A DNA stretch of 33,797 nucleotides from Nocardioides sp. (GTDB lineage: Bacteria; Actinomycetota; Actinomycetes; Propionibacteriales; Nocardioidaceae). Positions 16,492 to 26,126 of the stretch are shown in pieces (the stretch's first letter is position 1; every line of letters begins with the position of its first letter). The notes beneath the pieces were generated by a model. That model was not told the origin of the DNA. It ran no database searches and worked only from the letters and a program-made list of their open reading frames with translations. The stretch spans positions 1 to 33,797 of the forward strand of contig NZ_JAOPXV010000002.1 of the NCBI RefSeq assembly GCF_025964975.1, in the 5' to 3' direction. Made by a program: the position numbers and the translations under genes.

Positions 16492-17264
16492 CGCAGATCC
16501 GCCGATTCAGCGAGAACGACACCCAGATCACCCCCGAGACGTACGCCGAGCTGGAGGCCATCGCCGCGCGCTACCCCGAGCCCCGCTCGGGCCTGCTCCC
16601 GATGCTCCACCTCGTGCAGTCGGTCGAGGGCCGAGTGACCTCGGAAGGCATCGAGGCCTGCGCCAAGGTGCTCGGCATCTCCGCCGCCGACGTCAGCGGT
16701 GTCGCGACGTTCTACACGATGTACAAGCGCAAGCCCGTCGGTGACTACCTCGTCGGCGTCTGCACCAACACTCTCTGCGCCGTCATGGGTGGCGACGTGA
16801 TCTTCGACCGGCTCAAGGAGCACCTCGACGTCGGCAACGACGAGACCAGCGAGGACGGCGCGATCACGCTCGAGCACATCGAGTGCAACGCGGCCTGCGA
16901 CTACGCCCCGGTGATGATGGTCAACTGGGAGTTCATGGACAACCAGACCCCGGAGTCCGCCGTCCAGGTCGTCGACGCCCTCCGTGCCGGCGAGGCGGTC
17001 CACTCGACCCGCGGACCGAAGCTGTGCACCTGGAAGCAGGCCGAGCGGGTGCTTGCCGGCTTCAACGACGGGCTCGCCAACGAGGGGCCGGCCGCCGGCC
17101 CGGCCTCGCTGGTCGGGCTCGAGATCGCGCGCGAGCGTGGCTGGAAGGCGCCCACGAGCGACTCGTCCGGGCCAACCGAGGAACCCGGGACCAAGATCGA
17201 GGCCGTCGAAGAGGCCGACACGTCGCGTGCCGAGTCCGAGACCCTGTCCAAGGAAGTCAAGTAA
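16431..17264 (+). CDS. nuoE: NADH-quinone oxidoreductase subunit E
   Basis: 277 aa, the thioredoxin-like 24-kDa subunit with the N1a [2Fe-2S] cluster: Cys 111 and 116 (CTNTLC), Cys 152 and 156 (CNAAC). GGGAGG lies about 9 nt before ATG 16431, favouring this start and hence a 19-residue extension from the palindromic element. ATG 16488 ([12 protein letters not shown]) is where other NuoE proteins begin, and could be an internal start but lacks a well-placed ribosome site. A polar C-terminal extension of about 70 residues follows the core. The stop TAA shares one base with nuoF's ATG. Confidence 0.95.
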   Translation: MSPTEPSEARASDRGLKSEMTQIRRFSENDTQITPETYAELEAIAARYPEPRSGLLPMLHLVQSVEGRVTSEGIEACAKVLGISAADVSGVATFYTMYKRKPVGDYLVGVCTNTLCAVMGGDVIFDRLKEHLDVGNDETSEDGAITLEHIECNAACDYAPVMMVNWEFMDNQTPESAVQVVDALRAGEAVHSTRGPKLCTWKQAERVLAGFNDGLANEGPAAGPASLVGLEIARERGWKAPTSDSSGPTEEPGTKIEAVEEADTSRAESETLSKEVK

Positions 17265-18580
17265 TGGACATGCTGACCCCCGTCCTGACCGACAACTGGG
17301 GCCAGGACCGCGCCTGGACGCTGGCCGCCTACGAGAAGCAGGGCGGCTACGCGGCGATGAAGAAGGCGCTCACCCCTGAATACGGAGGGCCCGACGCGAT
17401 TATTCAAGCCGTCAAGGACTCCGGTCTGCGCGGCCGCGGTGGCGCCGGCTTCCCCACCGGCATGAAGTGGGGGTTCATCCCCCAGGACAACCCGAAGCCG
17501 AAGTACCTCGTGGTCAACGCCGACGAGTCCGAGCCGGGCACCTGCAAGGACATCCCGCTCATGATGGCCAGCCCGCACACGCTGGTCGAGGGCGTCATCA
17601 TCAGCTCGTTCGCGATCCGCGCCAACCACGCGTTCATCTACGTGCGCGGCGAGGTGCTCCACGTCATCCGCCGGCTGCAGCACGCCGTACAAGAGGCGTA
17701 TCTCGCCGGCCACCTCGGCAAGGACATCAACGGCACGGGCTATGACCTCGACATCGTCGTGCACGCCGGTGCCGGTGCCTACATCTGTGGCGAGGAGACC
17801 GCGCTCCTCGAGGGCCTCGAGGGCCGTCGTGGACAGCCGCGCCTGCGCCCGCCGTTCCCCGCCGTGGCCGGCCTCTACGCCAGCCCGACGGTCATCAACA
17901 ACACCGAGTCGATCGCCTCGGTGCCGAGCATCATCGCCAACGGCGCCGACTGGTTCGCCTCCATGGGCACCGAGAAGTCCAAGGGCTTCGGCATCTTCAG
18001 CCTCTCGGGGCACATCACCAAGCCCGGTCAGTACGAAGCCCCGCTGGGCATCACCCTGCGCGAGCTGGTCGACCTCGCCGGCGGGATGCGCGCCGGGCAC
18101 CAGCTGAAGTTCTGGACGCCCGGTGGCTCCAGCACCCCGCTGCTGACCGACGAGCACCTCGACGTACCCCTCGACTTCGAGGGCGTTGCAGCTGCAGGTT
18201 CCATGCTCGGGACCCGCGCCCTCCAGCTCTTCGACGAGACGACCTGCGTCGTCCGGGCCGTGCTGCGCTGGACCGAGTTCTACAAGCACGAGTCCTGCGG
18301 CAAGTGCACCCCGTGCCGTGAGGGCACGTGGTGGCTGGTCCAGACACTCGCCAGGCTGGAGAAGGGGGAGGGCAGCGAGGCGGACCTCGACCTGCTCCTT
18401 GACCAGTGCGACAACATCCTCGGCCGGTCGTTCTGTGCGCTCGCGGACGGGGCCGTCAGCCCGATCTCGAGCTCCATCAAGTACTTCCGCGACGAATACC
18501 TCGCCCACCTGCGTCACGGCGGCTGCCCGCTCGACCCGGCCGCCTCGACCGTCTTCGCCAGCCATGGAGCCCCCGCATGA
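17264..18580 (+). CDS. nuoF: NADH-quinone oxidoreductase subunit F
   Basis: 438 aa, the NADH-oxidising 51-kDa subunit. [10 protein letters not shown] (57-66) binds NADH and [22 protein letters not shown] is the FMN segment; Cys 345, 348 and 351 (CGKCTPC) and Cys 391 ([10 protein letters not shown]) hold cluster N3. ATG 17264 has AAGGAAG 7 nt upstream; ATG 17270 is possible. The presence of intact NuoE, F and G means this complex I can take electrons from NADH directly. Stop overlaps nuoG as ATGA. Confidence 0.97.
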   Translation: MDMLTPVLTDNWGQDRAWTLAAYEKQGGYAAMKKALTPEYGGPDAIIQAVKDSGLRGRGGAGFPTGMKWGFIPQDNPKPKYLVVNADESEPGTCKDIPLMMASPHTLVEGVIISSFAIRANHAFIYVRGEVLHVIRRLQHAVQEAYLAGHLGKDINGTGYDLDIVVHAGAGAYICGEETALLEGLEGRRGQPRLRPPFPAVAGLYASPTVINNTESIASVPSIIANGADWFASMGTEKSKGFGIFSLSGHITKPGQYEAPLGITLRELVDLAGGMRAGHQLKFWTPGGSSTPLLTDEHLDVPLDFEGVAAAGSMLGTRALQLFDETTCVVRAVLRWTEFYKHESCGKCTPCREGTWWLVQTLARLEKGEGSEADLDLLLDQCDNILGRSFCALADGAVSPISSSIKYFRDEYLAHLRHGGCPLDPAASTVFASHGAPA

Positions 18581-20967
18581 CCACGACTCCTGAAAAGACC
18601 GGCCTGGTCAACGTCACGATCGACGGGATCCAGATCAGTGTCCCCAAGGACACGCTGGTCATCCGCGCCGCCGAGCAGATCGGTGTCCAGGTCCCGCGCT
18701 TCTGCGACCACCCGCTGCTGGCACCCGTGGGTGCCTGCCGCCAGTGCCTCGTTGACATCCCCGATGCCGGCAACGGCAAGCCCATCCCCAAGCCTCAGGC
18801 GTCCTGCACGCTGCCGGTGGCCGAGGGCATGGTCGTCCAGACCCAGGTGACGAGCCCGGTGGCGGACAAGGCGCAACAGGGCATCATGGAGTTCCTGCTC
18901 ATCAACCACCCGCTCGACTGCCCGGTGTGCGACAAGGGCGGCGAGTGCCCGCTGCAGAACCAGGCGATGTCCAACGGCCGTGGCGAGACCCGCTTCGACG
19001 GCGTCAAGCGCACCTTCCCCAAGCCGATCGCCCTCTCGCCGCAGGTGCTGCTCGACCGTGAGCGCTGCATCGTCTGCCAGCGCTGCACCCGCTTCACCGA
19101 CGAGATCGCCGGCGACCCCTTCATCGCGCTCATCGAGCGTGGGGCGCAGCAGCAGATCGGCGTCGCCGATGACGCACCGTTCTTGTCCTACTTCTCCGGC
19201 AACACGATCCAGATCTGCCCGGTCGGGGCGCTGACGAGCGCGGAATACCGCTTCCGGTCGCGCCCCTTCGACCTGGTGTCGACACCGAGCGTCGCCGAGC
19301 ACGATTCCTGCGGTGCCGCGATCCGCGTCGACCACCGGCGCGGCAAGGTGATGCGCCGCCTCGCCGGCAACGACGCCGAGGTCAACGAGGAGTGGATCAG
19401 CGACAAGGACCGCTTCGCCTTCCACTACGCGCGACAGCCGGACCGCCTCAGCCACCCGATGGTTCGTGAGGACGGCGAGCTGCGGCCAGCCTCCTGGTCC
19501 GAGGCGTTCGCCGTCGCTGCTCGCGGTCTGCGGGCCGCCGGCTCCAGCGCCGTACTCACCGGAGGGCGGGTGACCGCGGAGGACGCCTATGCCTACTCCA
19601 AGTTCGCCCGGGTCGCCCTCGGCACCAACGACATCGACTTCCGCGCCCGTCCGCACAGTGCCGAGGAGGCCGACTTCCTCACCTCCTTCGTCCCGCTGAG
19701 CAACGAGGTGGAATACGCCGACCTCGAGACGGCCTCCGTCGTCGTGCTGGCCGGCCTCGAGCCCGAGGACGAGGCGGCCAGCATCTTCCTGCGGCTCCGC
19801 AAGGCGTCGAAGGCCAAGACGCGGATCGTCGCCGTGGCGCCCTTCACCACCCGTGGGCTCCAGAAGATGAACGGAAGGCTCATCCCCACCGTGCCCGGTG
19901 AGGAAGCAGACGCCCTTCGCGCGCTGGCCGACGACGGCGAGACCGCCCTCGACGCCGGTGGCGTGATCCTCGTCGGAGAGCGCTTGGCACAGAGCCACGG
20001 CGCCCTCACCGCCGCCCTCGAGCTGGCCAGGACGACCGGGGCCCGGCTCGCCTGGGTGCCGCGCCGCGCCGGGGACCGTGGTGCGGTCGAGACCGGCTGC
20101 CTGCCGACCCTGCTGCCCGGTGGCCGTCCGGTCGCCGACGCCGGCGCACGCGTCGACGCTGCGACCGCCTGGGGCACCGGCTCGCTGCCAGACACCGCGG
20201 GTCGTGACGGCAACGCGATCATCGCCGCGCTCGCCAAGGGCCAGCTCGGCGGTCTCGTCATCGGCGGCGTCGACCCGCGGGACACCAGCGACCCCGCCGC
20301 GACCCTGGCGGCGATCGACTTCGCCCAGTTCGTCGTCAGCCTCGAGCTCCGCCTCACCGAGGTGGCGGCTCGCGCAGACGTCGTCTTCCCGGTCGCCCCG
20401 GTGACCGACAAGGCCGGCACGTTCATCACCTGGGAGGGTCGCCCGCGCCCCTTCGAGGCGGTGCTCGCCAACCCCGCGTCGCTGCCCGACCTGCGCATCC
20501 TTGCCGGCATCGCGGAGGAGCTCGGCTCGCCGCTGGGCTTCCGTACGCCGCACGACGTCCGCGCCGAGATGGAGTCGATGGGCCCCTGGGACGGTGCACG
20601 CGCTCCGCTCGGCCCCGTCAAGGAGAAGAAGGCGGGGCGCACCAAGGCCCGCGCGTTCGTCCTGTCGAGCTGGAAGCACCTGCTCGACCTGGGCTCGATG
20701 CAGGACGGCGACGCCCACCTCGCAGCCACGGCCCGCGCGGCCGTCGCCCGGGTCAACCCGGCGGCGTACGACGCGCTGTTCGGGATGCTGGGGGAGCCGG
20801 CGACCGCCACGCTGACCGGTGACCGCGGATCGGTGACCTTGCCGGTGGAGGTGGGCGACCTACCCGACGGCGTGGTCTGGGTGCCCGCCAACTCCGCGGG
20901 CCGCGGTGTGCTGGCCGACCTCGCCTCACCCGGCAGCTCCGTCACGATCAAGGGAGCCCGACGATGA
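18577..20967 (+). CDS. nuoG: NADH-quinone oxidoreductase subunit G
   Basis: 796 aa. Cluster ligands for N1b are Cys 43, 54, 57 and 77; for N5, HPLDCPVC and GGECPLQ; for N4, CIVCQRC with CPVGALTS. The N7 site is gone: where many actinobacterial NuoGs have CEHCASGC, here is AEHDSCGA near 241-248, and the fourth Cys is Ser 275. The remainder is the molybdopterin-oxidoreductase-like fold without cofactor. ATG 18577 overlaps nuoF's stop; the longer open frame upstream lies within nuoF. Stop overlaps nuoH. Confidence 0.96.
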   Translation: MTTTPEKTGLVNVTIDGIQISVPKDTLVIRAAEQIGVQVPRFCDHPLLAPVGACRQCLVDIPDAGNGKPIPKPQASCTLPVAEGMVVQTQVTSPVADKAQQGIMEFLLINHPLDCPVCDKGGECPLQNQAMSNGRGETRFDGVKRTFPKPIALSPQVLLDRERCIVCQRCTRFTDEIAGDPFIALIERGAQQQIGVADDAPFLSYFSGNTIQICPVGALTSAEYRFRSRPFDLVSTPSVAEHDSCGAAIRVDHRRGKVMRRLAGNDAEVNEEWISDKDRFAFHYARQPDRLSHPMVREDGELRPASWSEAFAVAARGLRAAGSSAVLTGGRVTAEDAYAYSKFARVALGTNDIDFRARPHSAEEADFLTSFVPLSNEVEYADLETASVVVLAGLEPEDEAASIFLRLRKASKAKTRIVAVAPFTTRGLQKMNGRLIPTVPGEEADALRALADDGETALDAGGVILVGERLAQSHGALTAALELARTTGARLAWVPRRAGDRGAVETGCLPTLLPGGRPVADAGARVDAATAWGTGSLPDTAGRDGNAIIAALAKGQLGGLVIGGVDPRDTSDPAATLAAIDFAQFVVSLELRLTEVAARADVVFPVAPVTDKAGTFITWEGRPRPFEAVLANPASLPDLRILAGIAEELGSPLGFRTPHDVRAEMESMGPWDGARAPLGPVKEKKAGRTKARAFVLSSWKHLLDLGSMQDGDAHLAATARAAVARVNPAAYDALFGMLGEPATATLTGDRGSVTLPVEVGDLPDGVVWVPANSAGRGVLADLASPGSSVTIKGARR

Positions 20968-22349
20968 CGCACCTCACGACCGCGCTCGTCGCTGACGACC
21001 TGTCGGTCTTCGGCCGCGACCCGTGGTGGCTGATCCTGGTCAAGGCCGTGCTGATCTTCCTCGTCCTGGTCCTGCTGACGCTGTTCAACATCTGGCTCGA
21101 GCGCCGCGTCGTGGCCCGGATGCAGCACCGCATCGGTCCCAACGTGCACGGCCCCTTCGGCCTCCTGCAGTCGCTGGCAGACGGTGTGAAGCTCGCGCTC
21201 AAGGAAGACATTATCCCCAAGGCCGCCGACAAGGTGGTCTTCCTCCTCGCGCCGGTGATCGCGGTGATCCCCGCCTTCGTGACGTTCTCCGTCATCCCGT
21301 TCGGACCCGTGGTCGACGTGCCCTTCAGCGACCGAACCTCGCCGCTGCAGCTCACCGACATGCCGGTCGCGGTGCTCTTCGTGATGGCGATCGCCTCGAT
21401 CGGCATCTATGGCATCGTCCTCGGCGGCTGGTCCAGCGGGTCGACGTACAGCCTGCTCGGCGGTCTGCGGTCCAGCGCGCAGATGATCTCCTACGAGGTC
21501 GCGATGGGTCTCGCGCTCGTGGCGGTCTTCCTCTACGCCGGGTCGATGTCGACCTCGGAGATCGTTGCGGCGCAGAACCCGGAGACGTCCTACTGGCTGG
21601 GCGTCATCCCGGTCCCGACGTGGTACGCCCTGATCCTCTTCCCGTCCTTCGTGATCTACGTGATCGCCATGATCGGGGAGACCAACCGCGCGCCCTTCGA
21701 CCTGCCCGAGGCCGAGGGCGAGCTGGTCGGCGGCTTCCACACCGAATACTCGAGCCTGAAGTTCGCGCTGTTCTTCCTCGCCGAATACATCAACATGGCG
21801 ACGGTCTCGGCGCTCGCGACGACGCTGTTCCTCGGCGGGTGGCACGCCCCGTGGCCGCTCATTCAGCTCTGGGAGGGCGCCGACTCCGGCTACTGGCCCG
21901 TGCTGTGGTTCCTCGGCAAGATGATGATCTTCATCTTCTTCTTCATCTGGCTGCGCGGGTCGTTGCCGCGGATGCGCTACGACCAGTTCATGGCGTTCGG
22001 CTGGAAGTGGTTGATCCCGGCCTCGCTGGTGTGGATCGTGCTCGTCGCGACCATCCGCGTCATCACCCTCGAGGGCGGTGTCGAGCGCAGGCACATCCTG
22101 ATCGGCGCCGGGGTCTTCCTGGTCCTGTTCCTCGTGCTGTTCTTCCTCCCGGACAAGGACGACGACGACAACGCTGCCGAGCAGGACGCCGACCACGTCG
22201 ACGCCTTCGCCGGTGGCTTCCCCACCCCGCCGATGCCGGCCGGGGGCGCGGTCCGCGGGGCCGCACGCCCGCTGACGTTTGCCGACCGAAGCAGGACCGT
22301 GGCGGGAAGCGCCTCCGAGAGCGCGACCGACACGCATGAGGAGAGATGA
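20964..22349 (+). CDS. nuoH: NADH-quinone oxidoreductase subunit H
   Basis: 461 aa. Eight helices linking the peripheral arm to the pump modules. [21 protein letters not shown], here noted by its RIGPNV core near residue 55, and [17 protein letters not shown] line the quinone channel and E-channel. A hydrophilic tail of about 65 residues, starting with an acidic DKDDDDN stretch, follows the last helix; such tails are seen in actinobacterial NuoH. ATGA overlap with nuoG; its stop shares a base with nuoI. Confidence 0.96.
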   Translation: MTHLTTALVADDLSVFGRDPWWLILVKAVLIFLVLVLLTLFNIWLERRVVARMQHRIGPNVHGPFGLLQSLADGVKLALKEDIIPKAADKVVFLLAPVIAVIPAFVTFSVIPFGPVVDVPFSDRTSPLQLTDMPVAVLFVMAIASIGIYGIVLGGWSSGSTYSLLGGLRSSAQMISYEVAMGLALVAVFLYAGSMSTSEIVAAQNPETSYWLGVIPVPTWYALILFPSFVIYVIAMIGETNRAPFDLPEAEGELVGGFHTEYSSLKFALFFLAEYINMATVSALATTLFLGGWHAPWPLIQLWEGADSGYWPVLWFLGKMMIFIFFFIWLRGSLPRMRYDQFMAFGWKWLIPASLVWIVLVATIRVITLEGGVERRHILIGAGVFLVLFLVLFFLPDKDDDDNAAEQDADHVDAFAGGFPTPPMPAGGAVRGAARPLTFADRSRTVAGSASESATDTHEER

Positions 22350-22954
22350 TGGCTGAGCCGAAGACCCTCAAGGAGCAGTTCTGGGACCCGGTCGCCGGGT
22401 TCGGGGTCACGTTCCGCACGATGTTCAGGAAGGTCGTGACGGAGCAGTACCCCTTCGAGAAGCAGCCCACCGCTCCGCGCTTCCACGGTCGGCACCAGCT
22501 CAACCGCTGGCCCGACGGCCTGGAGAAGTGCATCGGCTGCGAGCTGTGCGCCTGGGCCTGCCCGGCGGACGCCATCTATGTCGAGGCCGACTCCAACACC
22601 ACCGACGAGCGCTTCTCCCCGGGGGAGCGCTACGGCCGCGTCTACCAGATCAACTACCTGCGGTGCATCCTGTGCGGGCTCTGCATCGAGGCCTGCCCGA
22701 CGCGCGCGCTGACGATGACCAACGAGTACGAGCTCGCAGACACCACCCGGGCCGACCTGATCTACGAGAAGTCCGACCTGCTGGCTCCGCTGCTGCCCGG
22801 CATGGAGCAGCCCCCGCACCCGATGCTGCTCGGCAAGGACGACACCGACTACTACCGCGGCGACTTCGCTGCCCCGCCGGTCGGCACCGAGCCGATGCCC
22901 ACCAGGGGTCCGTCCGACCACGCCAACGCGCCCGAGCCGGAGGGGACGCACTGA
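22349..22954 (+). CDS. nuoI: NADH-quinone oxidoreductase subunit I
   Basis: 201 aa, the ferredoxin-like 23-kDa subunit carrying N6a and N6b. [16 protein letters not shown] (from about residue 61) and [17 protein letters not shown] provide two complete CxxCxxCxxxCP sets. Two adjacent ATGs exist: GAGGAG ends 5 nt before 22349 but only 2 nt before 22346, so 22349 ([12 protein letters not shown]) is preferred. A polar, acidic tail follows. Its stop TGA shares one base with nuoJ's ATG. Confidence 0.95.
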   Translation: MAEPKTLKEQFWDPVAGFGVTFRTMFRKVVTEQYPFEKQPTAPRFHGRHQLNRWPDGLEKCIGCELCAWACPADAIYVEADSNTTDERFSPGERYGRVYQINYLRCILCGLCIEACPTRALTMTNEYELADTTRADLIYEKSDLLAPLLPGMEQPPHPMLLGKDDTDYYRGDFAAPPVGTEPMPTRGPSDHANAPEPEGTH

Positions 22955-23781
22955 TGGCCTTCTGGATCCTGGCCCCGATCATGGTGGTCGCCGCCCTCGG
23001 CATCCTGTTCGTCCGCAAGGCCGTGCACGCAGCCCTGCTGCTGGCCGTCGTGATGATCAGCCTCGCGGTGCTCTACGCCGTGCTCGAGGCACCGTTCCTC
23101 TTCGCCGTACAGATCATCGTCTACACCGGCGCCATCTTGATGCTGTTCCTCTTCGTGCTGATGCTCGTCGGCGTCGACGCCTCCGACTCGATCGTGGAGA
23201 CGATCAAGGGCCAGCGCCTCATGGCGATCGTCCTCGGCCTGGTCTTCGGCGCGGTGCTCGTCACCGCCTTCAGCCAGATCTCGCTCGGCACGGCGGTCGG
23301 TCTCGAGGAGGCCAACACCGGCGGCAACATCGAGCAGCTCGCCAACATCCTGTTCTCCCGCTACGTCTTCGCCTTCGAAGCCACCAGTGCGCTGCTGATC
23401 ACGGCCGCCGTGGGCGCGATGGTGCTCGCCCACCGCGAGCGCCTGACGCCGAAGGAGACCCAGGCCGCGATGGCCGCGAAGCGGATGCGCGACTACGCCG
23501 AGTCCGGCAAGCACCCCGGTCCGCTGCCCGCGCCCGGCGTCTACGCCCGCCACAACGCGGTCGACACCCCGGCGCTGCTTCCCGACGGCACCGCCTCCGA
23601 GGCCTCCGTCTCCCGGGTGCTGGCTGCCCGCGGCGTGATGCGCTCGGCGCCCGCCATGGCCGATGACATCGAGGAGCTCCAGCGCCAGTCCGGCATCGAC
23701 GGAGCCGTCCTGCCCGGGACCTCCGGCAAGTCCGGCGCCGCAGCCAACACAGAGGCCAGCACAGGGGAGGACGTCAAGTGA
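22954..23781 (+). CDS. nuoJ: NADH-quinone oxidoreductase subunit J
   Basis: 275 aa. Five helices in the first 165 residues, including the conserved [16 protein letters not shown] (TM3), which undergoes the helix transition in complex I turnover. A cytoplasmic tail of about 110 residues follows (from [13 protein letters not shown]); long NuoJ tails are usual in actinobacteria. ATG 22954 overlaps nuoI's stop; the longer open frame upstream is inside nuoI. Stop overlaps nuoK as GTGA. Confidence 0.95.
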   Translation: MAFWILAPIMVVAALGILFVRKAVHAALLLAVVMISLAVLYAVLEAPFLFAVQIIVYTGAILMLFLFVLMLVGVDASDSIVETIKGQRLMAIVLGLVFGAVLVTAFSQISLGTAVGLEEANTGGNIEQLANILFSRYVFAFEATSALLITAAVGAMVLAHRERLTPKETQAAMAAKRMRDYAESGKHPGPLPAPGVYARHNAVDTPALLPDGTASEASVSRVLAARGVMRSAPAMADDIEELQRQSGIDGAVLPGTSGKSGAAANTEASTGEDVK

Positions 23782-24071
23782 CGCAGTACGTCGTCCTGTC
23801 AGCCATCTTGTTCACGATCGGCTGCATCGGTGTCCTGACCCGACGCAACGCGATCGTGGTCTTCATGTGCATCGAGCTCATGCTCAACGCCGGCAACCTC
23901 GCCCTCGTCGCCTTCGCCAAGCAGCACGGCAACCTCGACGGCCAGATCGCCGCGTTCTTCGTGATGGTGGTGGCCGCCGCCGAGGTCGTCATCGGCCTCG
24001 CGATCATCATGACCATCTTCCGCACCCGACGTTCGGCCTCGGTCGACGACGCCAGTCTGCTGAAGTACTGA
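23778..24071 (+). CDS. nuoK: NADH-quinone oxidoreductase subunit K
   Basis: 97 aa, three helices, matching the family's about 100. The conserved glutamates are present in [13 protein letters not shown] (TM2) and [11 protein letters not shown] (TM3), which carry protons through the E-channel and Mrp-like path. GTG 23778 overlaps nuoJ's stop. Confidence 0.96.
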   Translation: MTQYVVLSAILFTIGCIGVLTRRNAIVVFMCIELMLNAGNLALVAFAKQHGNLDGQIAAFFVMVVAAAEVVIGLAIIMTIFRTRRSASVDDASLLKY

Positions 24072-24081
24072 GGGATCTGAC

Positions 24082-26046
24082 GTGACTGTTGACGTAATCA
24101 TGCGTGCCTCTGCGGAGGGTGCCGGCCGGGTCCCGGTGGTGCACCCCATCGGCGCCGAAGGTGCCTTCTCCTGGCTCTGGCTGATCATCGCGCTGCCGCT
24201 CGCCGGTGCCGTCGTCCTCCTGGTGGGCGGAGCCCTGGCCAGGGGTGCCCTCGACCGCGTGGGTCACTGGATCGGGACCGGCACGGTCGTCGGCTCGTTC
24301 CTGGTGAGCCTGTGGCTCTTCATCTCCCTGCTCGGGCGCGGGGAGGACGAGCGCCAGATCGGCCAGCACCTCTTCACCTGGTTCGAGGTCGGCGAGCTCA
24401 ACGTCGGGATGGACCTCCTCTACGACCCGCTCTCGGCCCTGTTCCTGCTGCTGATCACCGGTGTGGGCTCGTTGATCCACGTCTACTCGATCGGCTACAT
24501 GGAGCACGACGTCCGTCGTCGCCGCTTCTTCGGCTACCTCAACCTCTTCATCGCCGCGATGCTGGTGCTCGTCCTGGGCGCCAACTACCTCGTCGTCTTC
24601 CTCGGCTGGGAGGGCGTGGGCCTGGCGTCGTACCTCCTCATCGGTTTCTGGCAGCACAAGCACTCTGCCGCCGCTGCGGCGAAGAAGGCCTTCGTCATCA
24701 ACCGTGTCGGCGACATCGGCCTCTCGCTCGCCATCGCGTTGATGTTCACCACCTTCGGCACCACCGACTTCGCGACGATCAGTGAGCAGGCCTCCGGTGC
24801 CTCGCAGACCACGCTCAACGCACTCGGGCTGCTGCTCCTGCTGGGTGCGTGCGGCAAGTCCGCGCAGGTGCCCCTCCAGGCCTGGCTGCTGGACGCGATG
24901 GAGGGCCCGACCCCCGTCTCGGCGTTGATCCACGCGGCGACCATGGTCACCGCGGGTGTCTACCTCGTGGTGCGCTCCAACTTCATCTACGAGCTGACCC
25001 CGGTCGCGCAGACCGTCGTGGTCATCGTGGCCACGGTCACGCTACTGTGGGGGGCGATCCTCGGCTGCGCGAAGGACGACATCAAGAAGGCGCTCGCGGG
25101 CTCGACCATGAGCCAGATCGGCTACATGATGCTCGCCGCCGGGCTGGGTGTCGCGGGCTACCCGTTCGCGATCTTCCACCTCCTGACGCACGGCTTCTTC
25201 AAGGCCAACATGTTCCTGGGCGCCGGTTCGGTCATGCACGGGATGAACGACGACGTCGACATGCGCCACTACGGCGGGCTGCGCAGCTTCATGCCGATCA
25301 CGTTCCTGACCTTTGCGATGGGCTACCTCGCGATCATCGGGTTCCCGGGCTTCTCCGGGTTCTTCTCCAAGGACAAGATCATCGAGACGGCGCTGGCGGA
25401 CAACCTCGTCGTCGGGCTCTGCGCGCTGCTCGGCGCCGGCATCACCGGCTTCTACATGACGCGGCTGATGCTGATGACGTTCTTCGGTGAGAAGCGATGG
25501 GCGAAGGACGTGCACCCGCACGAGTCGCCCAGCGTGATGACGGTGCCGCTGATCGTGCTCGCCGCCCTGTCGGTCCTCGGTGGGATCATGCTGCTCAACG
25601 ACTTCATCGTCGACTTCCTCTCCCCGGTCACCGGGGTCGCGGAGCACCACGAGCCGCCGCTGCCCGCGATCGTCATCACGATGATCGTCGTGGGGGTCGT
25701 CGCCCTGGGCGTCGCAGCCGCATGGTTCCTCGTCGGCCGCAAGGAGATCGCGCGAGACGCGCCGCAGGACGTGTCCTTCGCGACCCGAGCGGCCCGCGCC
25801 GACCTGTATGGCGACGCCATCAACGACTCCCTGGTCGTCGGCCCCGGCCGGTCAATGACCACGGGCCTGGCCTCCTTCGACCGCCGCGGGGTCGACGGGG
25901 TGGTCGAGGGCGGGTCCGCCGGCGTGGGGGCCATGTCGGGCGTGCTCCGGCGCGTCCAGAACGGGTTCGTCCGCTCCTATGCCCTGTCCCTGCTCGGCGG
26001 GGCCCTGCTCGTCGTCCTTGCCCTGCTGGCGGTGAACCTCGCATGA
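24082..26046 (+). CDS. nuoL: NADH-quinone oxidoreductase subunit L
   Basis: 654 aa, the distal antiporter-like pump with its long lateral helix. [15 protein letters not shown] (TM5 glutamate), [20 protein letters not shown] and [11 protein letters not shown] are all intact, followed by the [17 protein letters not shown] segment (here [17 protein letters not shown]). GTG 24082 has GAGGGA 6 nt upstream and lies 10 bp after nuoK. Its TGA is the left edge of a repeat element that separates it from nuoM. Confidence 0.96.
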   Translation: MTVDVIMRASAEGAGRVPVVHPIGAEGAFSWLWLIIALPLAGAVVLLVGGALARGALDRVGHWIGTGTVVGSFLVSLWLFISLLGRGEDERQIGQHLFTWFEVGELNVGMDLLYDPLSALFLLLITGVGSLIHVYSIGYMEHDVRRRRFFGYLNLFIAAMLVLVLGANYLVVFLGWEGVGLASYLLIGFWQHKHSAAAAAKKAFVINRVGDIGLSLAIALMFTTFGTTDFATISEQASGASQTTLNALGLLLLLGACGKSAQVPLQAWLLDAMEGPTPVSALIHAATMVTAGVYLVVRSNFIYELTPVAQTVVVIVATVTLLWGAILGCAKDDIKKALAGSTMSQIGYMMLAAGLGVAGYPFAIFHLLTHGFFKANMFLGAGSVMHGMNDDVDMRHYGGLRSFMPITFLTFAMGYLAIIGFPGFSGFFSKDKIIETALADNLVVGLCALLGAGITGFYMTRLMLMTFFGEKRWAKDVHPHESPSVMTVPLIVLAALSVLGGIMLLNDFIVDFLSPVTGVAEHHEPPLPAIVITMIVVGVVALGVAAAWFLVGRKEIARDAPQDVSFATRAARADLYGDAINDSLVVGPGRSMTTGLASFDRRGVDGVVEGGSAGVGAMSGVLRRVQNGFVRSYALSLLGGALLVVLALLAVNLA

Positions 26047-26126
26047 GCGAGCGCAGCGAGCGAATCATCAAACATAGCGCGGAATGTGCCTCATGCGCGC
26101 ACGGAGCGAAGCGAGTACGTGCATGA
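26043..26126 (+). repeat. Element between nuoL and nuoM encoding a 27-codon ORF
   Basis: GCATGAGCGA (26041-26050) and GCATGAGTGA (26121-26130), 9/10 identical, flank GAGCGA-rich sequence. ATG 26043 overlaps the nuoL stop and opens 27 codons ([18 protein letters not shown], then AHGAKRVRA), whose TGA (26124-26126) overlaps nuoM's ATG 26123. GCACG (26099-26103) pairs with CGTGC (26118-26122), and TCAT (26091-26094) with the start-codon ATGA (26123-26126). The layout suggests an insertion into an original ATGA overlap that kept translation continuous across it. Confidence 0.7.

Noticed and set aside
22954..23781. Long C-terminal tails of NuoJ and NuoH as novel domains
   Set aside because: Polar tails of this kind are common in actinobacterial complex I subunits and show no recognisable domain here.
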